DNA of 64,000 bases from Promicromonospora sukumoe 327MFSha3.1 (GTDB lineage Bacteria > Actinomycetota > Actinomycetes > Actinomycetales > Cellulomonadaceae), in contig NZ_ARQM01000010.1 in assembly GCF_000385135.1 (NCBI RefSeq), forward strand, positions 1,488,001-1,552,000. The letters run 5' to 3'. Positions 7,690 to 15,747 of this stretch are shown piece after piece. Below the pieces are notes generated by a model. It was not told the DNA's origin and searched no databases. It worked only from the letters and a program-made list of their open reading frames with translations. A program made the position numbers and the translations under genes. Numbering within the stretch: position 1 is the stretch's first letter; every line of letters starts with the position of its first letter.

Positions 7690-8991
7690 TCACGCCTCGG
7701 GCGGCGTCGTGTCGAGCGGCACGGCGGCGCCCCGCACGATCCCGAGCTGCACCGACTGGCGCCCCAGCACGGCGTCGAGCAGCCAGTCGACGGCGGTCCG
7801 GACCCGGTTCCCGGGCATCGAGATCAGGTGGTAGCCGCGCGTGACGACCTTCGCGGGGAACCCCGACAGCGGCACCTGCAGCGGGTTGGCCGCCGCCTGG
7901 AGGCCGCCGAGGTCCACGACGAACCCCAGGTCGTGGTGCTTGTACGTGCCCGTCGCGCCGTGGCCCAGCGACGCCGCGACGTTGCGGCCCGCCAGCGTGC
8001 CCTGCCGGGTGGCGTGCTGCGCCGTCATCGCCGTGACCTCGCCGGGGCGCGTCACGTCCGGGACGGCCGCGGCGTCCCCGCAGGCGAACAGGTGCGGCCG
8101 CCCGGGCACGGCGAGCGTGGTGTCCACGACCAGGCGGCCCTTCTGCGTCTCCAGGCCCGTGCCGCCCACCAGCGGGTCGGGCCGCACGCCGACGCACCAG
8201 ACCAGGGTGCGGGCGGCGACGTCCGCGCCCGTGGTGAGCCGGACGCCGTCCGGCGTCGCCTCCTGGACCGAGACGCCGGTGAGCACCTTGACGCCGCGCT
8301 CCCGCAGCACGCGGGCGGCCGTGCGGGACAGGCGCGGGTCGAGCTCCGGGAGCACCTTGGGCGCGAGGTCCAGCAGCAGCCAGCGCACCCGCTGCCGCGC
8401 CAGCACGGGGTGCCGGCGGAGCAGCGCCCGGGTCAGCAGCGGCCCCTGCGCCGCCACCTCGGTGCCGGTGTACCCGGCGCCCACGACGACGAACGTGCAC
8501 CGCGCGTCCCGCTCGGCCTGGTCGTCGGTCGCGGCGGCGAGCTCCACCTGGCGGATCACGTGGTCACGCAGGTAAAGGGCCTCGGCCACGCCACGGAAGC
8601 CGTGCGCGTGCTCGGCGACGCCGGGGACGGGCAGCAGCCGGGTGACGCTGCCCGCCGCCACGATCAGCCGGTCGTACCGCAGCTCGTGCGCGGCGCCCTC
8701 CGGGTCGGTGTACGCGACGACCTCCCGCTCCGGGTCGATCGCCGTCACGTCGCCCAGCGCGAGCCGGACGCCGCGCAGGGTCGCCGGGATCGAGACCGTC
8801 ACCCGCCGCGGGTCGATCACGGCCGCCGCCACCTCCGGCAGCAGCGGCAGGTAGAGGAAGTAGTCGGTCCGGTTCACCAGCACGATCTCGACGTCGGCGG
8901 TGCGTGGCAGGGCGCGGCGCAGGGCCTTGGCCGCGTTGTAGCCGGCGAACCCGCCGCCGACGATCACCACCCGCTGGGTGCGTTCGCTCAT
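7690..8991 (-). CDS. NAD(P)/FAD-dependent oxidoreductase, type II NADH dehydrogenase-like
   Basis: This 433-residue flavoprotein begins with an FAD-binding loop (VVIVGGGFAGYNAAKAL, residues about 8-24), has a second dinucleotide loop VVVGAGYTGTEVAAQ near 170, and the LFACGDAAAV FAD motif near 310, as in NDH-2 enzymes that pass electrons from NADH to quinone at the membrane without pumping protons. A hydrophobic C-terminal region with VTRGYHLISMPGN fits membrane attachment. It converges with the preceding cNMP-domain gene and is divergent from the ECF41 sigma gene. The 70-base divergent region lacks the ECF41-type promoter on this strand. Confidence 0.88.
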   Translation of the reverse strand: MSERTQRVVIVGGGFAGYNAAKALRRALPRTADVEIVLVNRTDYFLYLPLLPEVAAAVIDPRRVTVSIPATLRGVRLALGDVTAIDPEREVVAYTDPEGAAHELRYDRLIVAAGSVTRLLPVPGVAEHAHGFRGVAEALYLRDHVIRQVELAAATDDQAERDARCTFVVVGAGYTGTEVAAQGPLLTRALLRRHPVLARQRVRWLLLDLAPKVLPELDPRLSRTAARVLRERGVKVLTGVSVQEATPDGVRLTTGADVAARTLVWCVGVRPDPLVGGTGLETQKGRLVVDTTLAVPGRPHLFACGDAAAVPDVTRPGEVTAMTAQHATRQGTLAGRNVAASLGHGATGTYKHHDLGFVVDLGGLQAAANPLQVPLSGFPAKVVTRGYHLISMPGNRVRTAVDWLLDAVLGRQSVQLGIVRGAAVPLDTTPPEA

Positions 8992-9061
8992 CGTCCCGCC
9001 TCGTCTCCGGTCGTGTCGTCCCCGTCTATGCTGCTGCCGATCGAGCGAAAGGACCCGCGCA

Positions 9062-9943
9062 GTGACGGACATGCCCGGGCAGGAGCGGCTCCGGCAGGAG
9101 TGGGCCGAGCACCGGCCCGCGGTCTTCGGCGCCGCATATCGCCTGCTCGGGAGCGTGGCCGACGCCGAGGACGTCACCCAGGACGTCTGGCTGCGCGCGC
9201 TCGGCGCCGACCTCGACGAGGTACGCAACCTGCGGGCCTGGCTCATCACCGTGGCCGCCCGGCGGTCCTACGACATCCTGAACAGCGCCCGCCGGCGCCG
9301 CGAGTCGTACGTGGGCCCGTGGCTCCCCGAGCCGCTGCTGACCGGGCCGGACGCCGCCGAGCCGGTGCTCGTCGACGACTCGGTCACCGCGGCGATGCTC
9401 CTGGTCATGGAGCGGCTCAGCCCGCCCGAGCGGGTCGCGTTCGTGCTGCACGACGTCTTCGAGCTCGAGTTCGCCCGGATCGCCGAGATCCTCGACGTCA
9501 CCGTGCCGGGCGCCCGCAAGCTCGCCTCCCGGGCGCGGCAGCGGGTGGCCGCGCAGAAGGACGCCGAGCCCCGCACGTCCCGCGTCTCCCGGGCCGAGCG
9601 CGAGCGCGTGCTGGAGGCGTTCCGCGGCGCCTACGAGACCGGTGACCTGGAGGGCCTCGTCGGTCTGCTCGACCCCGACGTCGTCTACGTCACCGACGGT
9701 GGCGGCAAGGTGCACGCGGCGCGCAAGCCGATCTTCGGCGGGCAGCGCGTCGCCGAGGTCATGGTGCGTGTCGGCCACCAGCTGCCGCCCGACCGGATCG
9801 ACCTGGTGGAGGTCGGCGGCGAGCTGTCGCTCGTGTTCCACCGCGAGGGCAAGGTCTTCTCCGTGGACACGGTGCAGATCGCGGACGGGCGCATCACCGC
9901 GTACCGCCGCGTGGTCAACCCGGACAAGCTCGTGCACGTCTGA
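9062..9943 (+). CDS. ECF41-family RNA polymerase sigma factor with C-terminal SnoaL-like domain
   Basis: This 293-residue protein has sigma regions 2 (about 12-75) and 4 (about 110-165), followed by a fused NTF2/SnoaL-like domain (about 180-290). It carries three motifs described for group ECF41: WLPEPL in the linker, DGGGK in the extension, and NPDKL at the end. In this group the extension replaces a separate anti-sigma factor. The GTG at 9062 has AAAGGA seven bases upstream; the ATG at 9071 is an alternative. The next gene encodes the AhpD-like partner expected for ECF41, behind a matching promoter. The inducing signal is unknown for the group. Confidence 0.95.
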   Translation: MTDMPGQERLRQEWAEHRPAVFGAAYRLLGSVADAEDVTQDVWLRALGADLDEVRNLRAWLITVAARRSYDILNSARRRRESYVGPWLPEPLLTGPDAAEPVLVDDSVTAAMLLVMERLSPPERVAFVLHDVFELEFARIAEILDVTVPGARKLASRARQRVAAQKDAEPRTSRVSRAERERVLEAFRGAYETGDLEGLVGLLDPDVVYVTDGGGKVHAARKPIFGGQRVAEVMVRVGHQLPPDRIDLVEVGGELSLVFHREGKVFSVDTVQIADGRITAYRRVVNPDKLVHV

Positions 9944-9952
9944 GCGTCCGGG

Positions 9953-9979
9953 CGTCACGTCCGGGCTGGCTGTGTCGTC
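9953..9979 (+). promoter_or_regulatory. Candidate ECF41-dependent promoter
   Basis: CGTCACG, a 16-base spacer and CGTC lie between the sigma gene and the AhpD-like gene. The motif reported for ECF41 promoters is, as I recall it, TGTCACA-N16-CGTC, so the spacing is exact and five of seven -35 bases agree. It is the natural target promoter of the sigma factor encoded just upstream. Confidence 0.7.
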
Positions 9980-10014
9980 TCCCTGGCGTCCGACGGACCA
10001 GACGAAGGAGAACC

Positions 10015-10470
10015 ATGACCACCACGCAGCGCGTCGACCTGGGCAAGCAGCACCCGAACGCGTACAAGGCCCTGCTCACCCTGTCCGCGGAGGCCGAGAG
10101 CAACGCCCTGGCCTCAGGCCTCGACCCCCTGCTGATCGAGCTGCTGCGCATCCGCACCTCGCAGCTCAACGGCTGCGCCTTCTGCCTGCGGATGCACACG
10201 GCCGACGCCCTGAAGAAGGGCGAGCACCCGGACCGGATCGCCGTGCTGCCCGCCTGGCGGGAGACCGGCTACTTCTCCGCGGCCGACCGCGCCGCGCTCG
10301 GCCTGGCCGAGGCGATCACCCTGGTGGCCGACGGGCACGTGCCGGACGCCGACTACGAGGCTGCGGCCGCCGTGCTCCCGGACGAGCAGGTCTCGGCCGT
10401 CTCGTGGGTCGTCACGGTGATGAACGCCCTGAACCGCGTCGCGATCACGAGCCGGTACGCCGTGGCCTGA
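10015..10470 (+). CDS. Carboxymuconolactone decarboxylase / AhpD-like protein
   Basis: This 151-residue helical protein has the AhpD core motif CAFCLRMHTADALKKG, whose CxxC pair and His form a redox site that can reduce peroxiredoxins. Members of this family are among the proteins (carboxymuconolactone decarboxylases, oxidoreductases, epimerases) typically encoded next to ECF41 sigma genes and controlled by them. An AAGGAG ribosome site is present before the ATG. A candidate ECF41 promoter sits 36-62 bases upstream. The most likely role is protection against oxidative or electrophile stress, inferred from motif and context rather than shown. Confidence 0.92.
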   Translation: MTTTQRVDLGKQHPNAYKALLTLSAEAESNALASGLDPLLIELLRIRTSQLNGCAFCLRMHTADALKKGEHPDRIAVLPAWRETGYFSAADRAALGLAEAITLVADGHVPDADYEAAAAVLPDEQVSAVSWVVTVMNALNRVAITSRYAVA

Positions 10471-10565
10471 CCGGAATCGTCCACGCGCGACCGGCAGCCG
10501 AAGGCGGCCGCGTACGCTCTGCGGGCACGATGGCACGGACGGACGACGACGAACAGGACGGACGC

Positions 10566-11237
10566 ATGACCTACCACCTTGCCGGCGACTCCACCGTGGC
10601 CGATCCCAAGCCGGACGAGCTGCCCCTGTCCGGCTGGGGCGGGTTCCTCGGCCGCTACGTCGAGGACCCGGTGCGCAATCACGCGTTCGGCGGCGCCACG
10701 ACCGAGACGTTCCTCGCGGAGTGCTGGGGGCCGCTCCTCGACGGCGTCGAGGCGGGTGACACCGTGCTCATCCAGTTCGGGCACAACGACCAGAAGGAAC
10801 CCGAGCTGCTCGCGGCACGCGGCGGGTACACGACGCGGCTGCGCGGCATGGTCGAGGACGTCCGCTCCCGGGACGCGCGCGCGATCCTGTGCACCTCGCC
10901 GGAACGCCGCTGGTTCGACGGTGAGCGCATCACGCCGACGCACGGCGACTACCCCGACGCCGTCCGCGACCTGGCGGAGCAGCTCGGGGTGCCGCTGATC
11001 GACCTGACCGTGCTCACCACCTGGCTGTACGAGGACCTGGGGCCGGCGGCGGCCAAGGACCTGTTCTGCCATCTCGCGCCCGGCGAGCACCCGGTATGGC
11101 CCGAGGGCAAGGAGGACGACACCCACTTCCACGAGCGGGGCGCCACGCGGATCGCGGCCTACGTGGCGCGCGCATTCCGCGCGATCGAGCGCGCCGACGG
11201 GCACCTCCCGGCCCGGGGGCTCGAGCTGATGGGCTGA
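10566..11237 (+). CDS. SGNH-hydrolase esterase, rhamnogalacturonan acetylesterase-like (CE12-like)
   Basis: This 223-residue protein has the SGNH blocks GDST (nucleophile Ser, residues 7-10), a Gly in GGATT, FGHND (Asn block) and DDTHFHERGA (catalytic Asp and His near the C-terminus). This arrangement is typical of rhamnogalacturonan acetylesterases, which remove acetyl groups from pectin fragments. No signal peptide is present, so it would act on oligosaccharides inside the cell. AGGA lies about eight bases before the ATG. It is 40 kb from the pectin-like locus at 50-64 kb, so a shared role is only suggestive; other deacetylation substrates are possible. Confidence 0.85.
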   Translation: MTYHLAGDSTVADPKPDELPLSGWGGFLGRYVEDPVRNHAFGGATTETFLAECWGPLLDGVEAGDTVLIQFGHNDQKEPELLAARGGYTTRLRGMVEDVRSRDARAILCTSPERRWFDGERITPTHGDYPDAVRDLAEQLGVPLIDLTVLTTWLYEDLGPAAAKDLFCHLAPGEHPVWPEGKEDDTHFHERGATRIAAYVARAFRAIERADGHLPARGLELMG

Positions 11238-11337
11238 CACGCACGGACCGGCACGCCGAGCTCGCCGCCCCCGCCCCGGTCGGTTACGTTGACCGAGGTC
11301 GAGAAGCGGCCACAGGTGCGTCGTGGTGAGGTTGCCC

Positions 11338-12348
11338 ATGAAGGAGCCGGCCCGGAACGGGCTCACCCACAGCTGCGACGCCGACCCCGGCATCCACCGC
11401 CGACGCCGCGGGCGCGGGTTCAGCTACACCGACGACGACGGCGAGCGGGTCACCGACCGGGCGACGCTGGACCGGATCCGCGCGCTCGTCATCCCGCCTG
11501 CGTGGACCGACGTGTGGATCTGCGCGGACGCGACGGGGCACGTCCAGGCCACGGGCCGCGACGCCAAGAACCGCAAGCAGTACCTCTACCACCGTGAGTG
11601 GCGCCGGTACCGGGACGCCGTGAAGTTCGACGAGCTGGCGGGGTTCGGCGAGGCGCTGCCCGCGCTGCGCAAGCAGGTCGACGCCGACATGGGTGCCTCT
11701 CGGCTGACCCAGGACCGGGTGGTGGCCACCGTCGTCCGGCTGCTCGACGAGACGCTGATCCGGGTGGGCAACGACGAGTACGTGCGCTCGGGCGAGTCCT
11801 ACGGGCTGACCACGCTGCGCAACCGGCACGCCACCGTCGGGGGAGCGGAGGTGCGATTCCGGTTCCAGGGCAAGTCGGGGGAGCCGCACGACGTCGTCGT
11901 GGACGACCGGCGCGTCGCGAACATCGTGCGCCGGTGCAAGGAGCTGCCCGGCCGGCAGCTCCTGCGGTACGTGGACGGGGACGAGGTCCGTGACGTCGGC
12001 TCGGGCGACGTCAACGACTACCTCGCCCGGGTGACCGGCGCCGACCACACGGCCAAGACCTTCCGCACCTGGGGCGCCAGCGCGATCGCGCTGGGCCACC
12101 TGCGCGGGCTCGAACCCGCGAACCAGGCCGAGCACGACGCGCAGCGCGTCGAGGCGGTCCGGGTCGCCGCCGACCACCTGCACAACACCCCGGCGGTGTG
12201 CCGCAAGAGCTACGTGCACCCCGCGATCCTGGCCGACGACCGCGCCGAGCTCGACCGGCTGATCGCGCGCTCGGGAGCGGACGCCGCCCGCTCGTCCCGC
12301 TGGATGACGGCGGACGAGCGAGCGCTCCTCAAGCTCCTGACCGTCTGA
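11338..12348 (+). CDS. DNA topoisomerase IB (poxvirus type)
   Basis: This 336-residue protein is a bacterial type IB topoisomerase, which relaxes supercoils by a 3'-phosphotyrosyl nick. It has an N-terminal DNA-binding region (HSCDADPGIHRRRRGRGF onward), a catalytic core with Arg161 in LTTLRNRHATV and further basic residues, and the active Tyr292 in CRKSYVHP. Its length matches short bacterial members. I chose the ATG at 11338 because a TGAGGT site lies six bases upstream; in-frame GTG codons at 11323 and 11326 are alternatives. It follows the esterase gene by 100 bases and appears to be a separate unit. Confidence 0.95.
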   Translation: MKEPARNGLTHSCDADPGIHRRRRGRGFSYTDDDGERVTDRATLDRIRALVIPPAWTDVWICADATGHVQATGRDAKNRKQYLYHREWRRYRDAVKFDELAGFGEALPALRKQVDADMGASRLTQDRVVATVVRLLDETLIRVGNDEYVRSGESYGLTTLRNRHATVGGAEVRFRFQGKSGEPHDVVVDDRRVANIVRRCKELPGRQLLRYVDGDEVRDVGSGDVNDYLARVTGADHTAKTFRTWGASAIALGHLRGLEPANQAEHDAQRVEAVRVAADHLHNTPAVCRKSYVHPAILADDRAELDRLIARSGADAARSSRWMTADERALLKLLTV

Positions 12349-12366
12349 GCGCCTGACCCGGCAGGC

Positions 12367-13089
12367 TCAGGCCGCCCGGCGGGTGAGCAGCGGGTCGTTG
12401 GTGCGGGTCTTCTTGACCGGCACCACGGACGCCAGGATCCGGCCGACGCGGGTGGCCGCCGAACCACCCAGCCGCGCCTTGCCGGTCAGGCCGGCGAGCA
12501 GCTGCGCGGCGGTGGTCCGCAGGTCGACGCCGGCGGCGCTGGCGCGCTCGGTGAGCATCGTCAGCGCCTCCTCCTCGCTCACGCCGTGCACGGCCATGAG
12601 CACGCCGCGGGCCTGCTCGATCGTGGCCGTCGTCGCCATCGCGTTGTCGACCGACCGCTGGGCCGCGCGGGCGACGGCCTCGTGCTGCAGGGGCGTGACG
12701 TCGCAGACCTGCCCGACCAGGACCGGGCCGCGCTCGGACCGCACGGCCTGCCCGGTCACGAGCAGGGTGCGGGCCCTGCCGTGCACGTCCACGACGCGCT
12801 GCGCGCAGGTGAAGGAGTGGCCGGACCGGAGCGAGCGCACGGCCTCGCGGATCACCCGGTCCTGGTCGTCCGGGTGGCGGCGGGCGCGCAGGATCTCCGG
12901 TCCGGGGGTGACCTGGGCGGGCTCGTACCCGTACATCCGGTACACCTCGTCGGACCACCACCAGGTGCCGGTGGCGAGCTCGACCCGGTACTGACCTGCG
13001 AGAACGGGTGTACCTACCGCGAGGTTCTTGACCGTGTCGCCGAGGAAGGGAGTGTGCGGCGTGGTGTCGCCGGTAGTCGTCGTTGCCAT
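12367..13089 (-). CDS. PAS-ANTAR protein (RNA-binding antiterminator)
   Basis: This 240-residue protein has an N-terminal PAS domain (about residues 30-130, with GTWWWSDEVYRMYGYEP and the HPDD turn) and an ANTAR domain (about 145-205: IEQARGVLMAVHGVSEEEALTMLTERA in pieces). ANTAR domains bind paired RNA hairpins and prevent transcription termination. The PAS domain presumably senses a small ligand or redox state. The ATG at 13089 is preceded by GGAGG with a five-base gap; upstream in-frame ATGs lack this. It lies downstream of a GNAT gene and a second ANTAR gene on the same strand, so all three could be linked in regulation. Confidence 0.9.
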   Translation of the reverse strand: MATTTTGDTTPHTPFLGDTVKNLAVGTPVLAGQYRVELATGTWWWSDEVYRMYGYEPAQVTPGPEILRARRHPDDQDRVIREAVRSLRSGHSFTCAQRVVDVHGRARTLLVTGQAVRSERGPVLVGQVCDVTPLQHEAVARAAQRSVDNAMATTATIEQARGVLMAVHGVSEEEALTMLTERASAAGVDLRTTAAQLLAGLTGKARLGGSAATRVGRILASVVPVKKTRTNDPLLTRRAA

Positions 13090-13150
13090 CGGGGCCTCCG
13101 TCATCGCGGTGCGGCGCCGTGGCTTGACTCCTCGCGTCACGTTAGCCCTT

Positions 13151-13930
13151 TCACCCGCTGACGGCCAGCGCGGTCAGGGACCGGGCCGTGTGGTGCGGCC
13201 GGAACCCGAGGCGGGAGTAGAGGTGGCCGGGCGTGTCGCCGACCTCGGCCGCGATGCTCACCGGCCCGGCGCCGGCGTCGCGGAGCCGCGCCACCGCGTG
13301 GTGGATCAGCGCGGTGGCGATGCCGTGGCCGCGGTGGTCCGGCGCCACGAACACGTCCTCGACCACGCCCTGCCCCGACGGCGCGAGCCACCCGCAGACG
13401 AAGCCCGCTACCTCGCCGTGCCGGAGCGCGCACCAGTACGTCGCGTGGCGCTCCAGGTCCTGGCGGTGGGCGACGGTCGCGTCCGTCATGACCTGCGGCC
13501 GGACCGGTACGCCGTGGCGCACGTCCTCCTCGACGTGGTCGGTGCGCAGCATCGCGGCGCGCGCCGCCCAGCCGGGATCGGCGTCGTCCGCGCGCCGCAC
13601 CTCGTGCGGAGGCGCGGGCCTGGTCAGGTCGTGCCGGGTGGGCAGGACGAGCCGCAGCTCGTCCTCGGCCTGCCAGCCGTCGAGCAGCAGCTCCGCCTCG
13701 ACCCACGGCGGCGTGCGGCGCTCGACGACGACGCGCGTGCAGCCGTCCCGCGCCGCCTCGGCGAGGTCGCGCCGCAGGGTGTCGGCGTCGGCGGGCACCA
13801 CGGCGTACAGGAAGTTGGCCAGGCCGAGCGACGGCGCCGCCGCGCGGTGGGCGAGCGCCGAACCGGCGAGCTGCCGGTGCGTGCTGGCCAGACCCCAGAA
13901 CCGGACCGTGTCGTCATCGGGCGTCGGCAT
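13151..13930 (-). CDS. GNAT family N-acetyltransferase
   Basis: This 259-residue protein ends with a GNAT domain (about 115-255). The acetyl-CoA loop region VEDVFVAPDHRGHGIATALIHHAVARL is visible in pieces (V-DVFVAP then RGHGIATAL), followed by YSRLGFRPH near the C-terminus. The first 110 residues may form a degenerate second GNAT-like half, since it has LANFLYAVVPADAD and WVEAELLLDGW stretches, as in double-GNAT proteins. The substrate cannot be read from sequence. It starts three bases after the stop of the upstream ANTAR gene, so the two are cotranscribed and probably coupled. Confidence 0.85.
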   Translation of the reverse strand: MPTPDDDTVRFWGLASTHRQLAGSALAHRAAAPSLGLANFLYAVVPADADTLRRDLAEAARDGCTRVVVERRTPPWVEAELLLDGWQAEDELRLVLPTRHDLTRPAPPHEVRRADDADPGWAARAAMLRTDHVEEDVRHGVPVRPQVMTDATVAHRQDLERHATYWCALRHGEVAGFVCGWLAPSGQGVVEDVFVAPDHRGHGIATALIHHAVARLRDAGAGPVSIAAEVGDTPGHLYSRLGFRPHHTARSLTALAVSG

Positions 13931-13933
13931 GCC

Positions 13934-14227
13934 TCACACCGTAGCCGCCCCAGGAGCGGGCAGTGCCTGGTCAGGCGGCCGGACGGCGGTGAGCCCGCGC
14001 TCCAGCATCTCGACGGTCGTCTCGGCCTCGTCGCCGGCGCCGTCGGCCTGGAGCGCCGTCATGATCTGGGCCGCGGCGATGCTCTCGGGGACGTGGGCGT
14101 CGCTGGCCGCGTCCCGCAGCACCTGCCGGGCCTCGTCGTCCTGGACGTCCCGCGCCACGGCGATGATGCACTTCGCCCGTTCGATGGCCACCTGTCCGAT
14201 GACGTTGTCTCGGTTCATGGATGACAT
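13934..14227 (-). CDS. Short ANTAR-domain protein
   Basis: This 97-residue protein is little more than an ANTAR domain (about residues 8-58: IGQVAIERAKCIIAVARDVQDDEA, then VPESIAAAQIM), with a short acidic Pro-rich tail. It lacks the receiver, GAF or PAS sensor usually joined to ANTAR, so it may act as a constitutive RNA-binding antiterminator or need a partner. GGAGG lies six bases before the ATG at 14227. It is the first gene of a tight run with the GNAT gene, followed by the PAS-ANTAR gene. The lysine expected in the AKG turn is replaced by a Cys-containing variant (AKC). Confidence 0.75.
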   Translation of the reverse strand: MSSMNRDNVIGQVAIERAKCIIAVARDVQDDEARQVLRDAASDAHVPESIAAAQIMTALQADGAGDEAETTVEMLERGLTAVRPPDQALPAPGAATV

Positions 14228-14289
14228 GCGGAACCTCCGGACCCGGCAAGGATCGAGAGCCGCTCCATGACCCCGAACTCTTCACCCTA

Positions 14290-14325
14290 GGTCATCGGGC
14301 CTGGTCACCACCAGGCCCGATGACC
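14290..14325 (-). terminator. Perfect hairpin after the Tat-exported esterase gene
   Basis: A 16-base perfect stem (GGTCATCGGGCCTGGT with its complement) closes a CACC loop. It begins 21 bases downstream of the esterase stop on the minus strand and ends before the ANTAR gene. There is no T-run, which is common for GC-rich actinobacterial terminators. Confidence 0.75.
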
Positions 14326-14346
14326 CTGCGCGGGCCGCCCGGGCGC

Positions 14347-15630
14347 TCAGCGCCGCGTGCGCGCCATCCACTCCCAGATGCTCCGGCCCGCGTGCCGCGG
14401 GTCGTTGCGGGCCACGTAGATCCACGACCAGTGCCCTGGGTACGTGTTCCCGTCCCACACGACGCCGTCGTACAGGCTCATGACCGAGCCGGCGATCCGC
14501 TCGTGCGCGTGGACGGTGTTGTCCTCCGGGTCCAGCGTCGTGTCGTCGGCCGAGGCGACCAGCCACGTCGGCGTCGTCATCGCGGCGAGCTCCGCGTCGG
14601 AGATGAAGTAGCCGCCCGAGCCGTCCCGCGGCCCGATGCCGCAGCAGATCGGCGTCGACGTCGCGAACCGGTCCGGGTGCTCGGCGACCATCTTGAGCGA
14701 CATGTACCCGCCGTTCGAGCAGCCGACCACGTGGACGCGGCTCGCGTCGATCCGGTGCGCCGCCGCGACCTCCTCGATCGCCTCCAGGATCTGGGGCGCG
14801 AAGCCGTCGCCGTCCTGCATCCAGGCCGACGTCGCCTGCGGCGCGAGCACGTACGCGCCGCCGAACAGGTCCTGCGCCTCCCGCGTGGCGAAGCCGAGCG
14901 CGCCCCGGTTGGCCCGCAGCGTCGCCTCGTTGTCGTAGTAGTCGTACCCGCCCGTCCGCAGGCCGCCCTCGCCGCCGCCGTGCAGCCAGACGACGAGCGC
15001 CGCACCGCGGCGTCCGCCCCGGTGCCGGCGCTCGGGCGAGAACAGCCGGTAGTTCAGGCCCGACGCCGTCGCGTGGTACGTGAACGCGTCGACCTCCGGG
15101 TCGGACAGGTCGCCCTGCCGGAACGAGTCGAGCACGACGACGCCGCCCGCACCCGGGCCGCGCAGCGGCTCCACCTGGGTGACCGTGTGGTCCAGGTCCA
15201 GGAGCACGTTGCGGCCGAACGCGCCCATGTACTGCAGGGTGCCGGCGCCGTCGACACCCCACCCGTGCTCCAGGCCGAGCGTCACCTCGCCGCGGCCGGT
15301 CCACCGCGCCCCGGTGACCACGCGGTCCTGCTCGTAGGCGACGTCGCCCGTGAGCGGGTTGGTGGCCACGACGTGCACGGCGAAGGTCGACGGCGTGAGC
15401 GACGACCGCTCCACGCGGCCCAGCACGTCGGACGCGATGACCAGCGAGGTGACCTGCTCGCCGCCATCGAGCACCTCGGCGACGGGGGTCACCATGGCGG
15501 CGCGGTGGCCCTTGCCCGGGGCGGCGACGGGGGCGCTCGCGGCGTTCGCGGCCGGTGCGCCCAGCACGGCCGAGGCGCCGACGGCGGCGCCGGTGGCGAG
15601 CAGGGTGCGGCGGGTGATCGGGGTGCGCAT
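14347..15630 (-). CDS. Tat-exported alpha/beta-hydrolase (predicted peptidase/esterase)
   Basis: This 427-residue protein has a twin-arginine signal (TRRTLLATGAAVG, residues 6-18) with an Ala-rich cleavage site near 30. An N-terminal beta-rich region (about 45-190) leads into an alpha/beta-hydrolase domain with VVWLHGGGEGG (oxyanion region) and the nucleophile elbow GCSNGG. Later SADDTTLDP and GHWSW fit the acid and His of the triad. It resembles secreted phospholipase/feruloyl-esterase-like predicted peptidases that act on polymer esters. AAGGAG lies seven bases before the ATG. A strong hairpin follows the stop, so it is transcribed alone. Confidence 0.88.
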   Translation of the reverse strand: MRTPITRRTLLATGAAVGASAVLGAPAANAASAPVAAPGKGHRAAMVTPVAEVLDGGEQVTSLVIASDVLGRVERSSLTPSTFAVHVVATNPLTGDVAYEQDRVVTGARWTGRGEVTLGLEHGWGVDGAGTLQYMGAFGRNVLLDLDHTVTQVEPLRGPGAGGVVVLDSFRQGDLSDPEVDAFTYHATASGLNYRLFSPERRHRGGRRGAALVVWLHGGGEGGLRTGGYDYYDNEATLRANRGALGFATREAQDLFGGAYVLAPQATSAWMQDGDGFAPQILEAIEEVAAAHRIDASRVHVVGCSNGGYMSLKMVAEHPDRFATSTPICCGIGPRDGSGGYFISDAELAAMTTPTWLVASADDTTLDPEDNTVHAHERIAGSVMSLYDGVVWDGNTYPGHWSWIYVARNDPRHAGRSIWEWMARTRR

Positions 15631-15747
15631 GGCAGAACTCCTTCGTTCGGGGCCAAGGGGCCGGCCCGCGCGACGATGCGCACCACCAGCCATCCGGGAG
15701 GCTAATGAGCGGTGTCGGCGCACGTCAACGGGTCGCCGCCCGCCGCA

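Noticed and set aside
4898-9645. Long open frames on both strands over 4898-9645
   Set aside because: They run antisense or out of frame to the YCII, TetR, cNMP-oxidoreductase, NDH-2-like and ECF41 genes, which have clear motifs.
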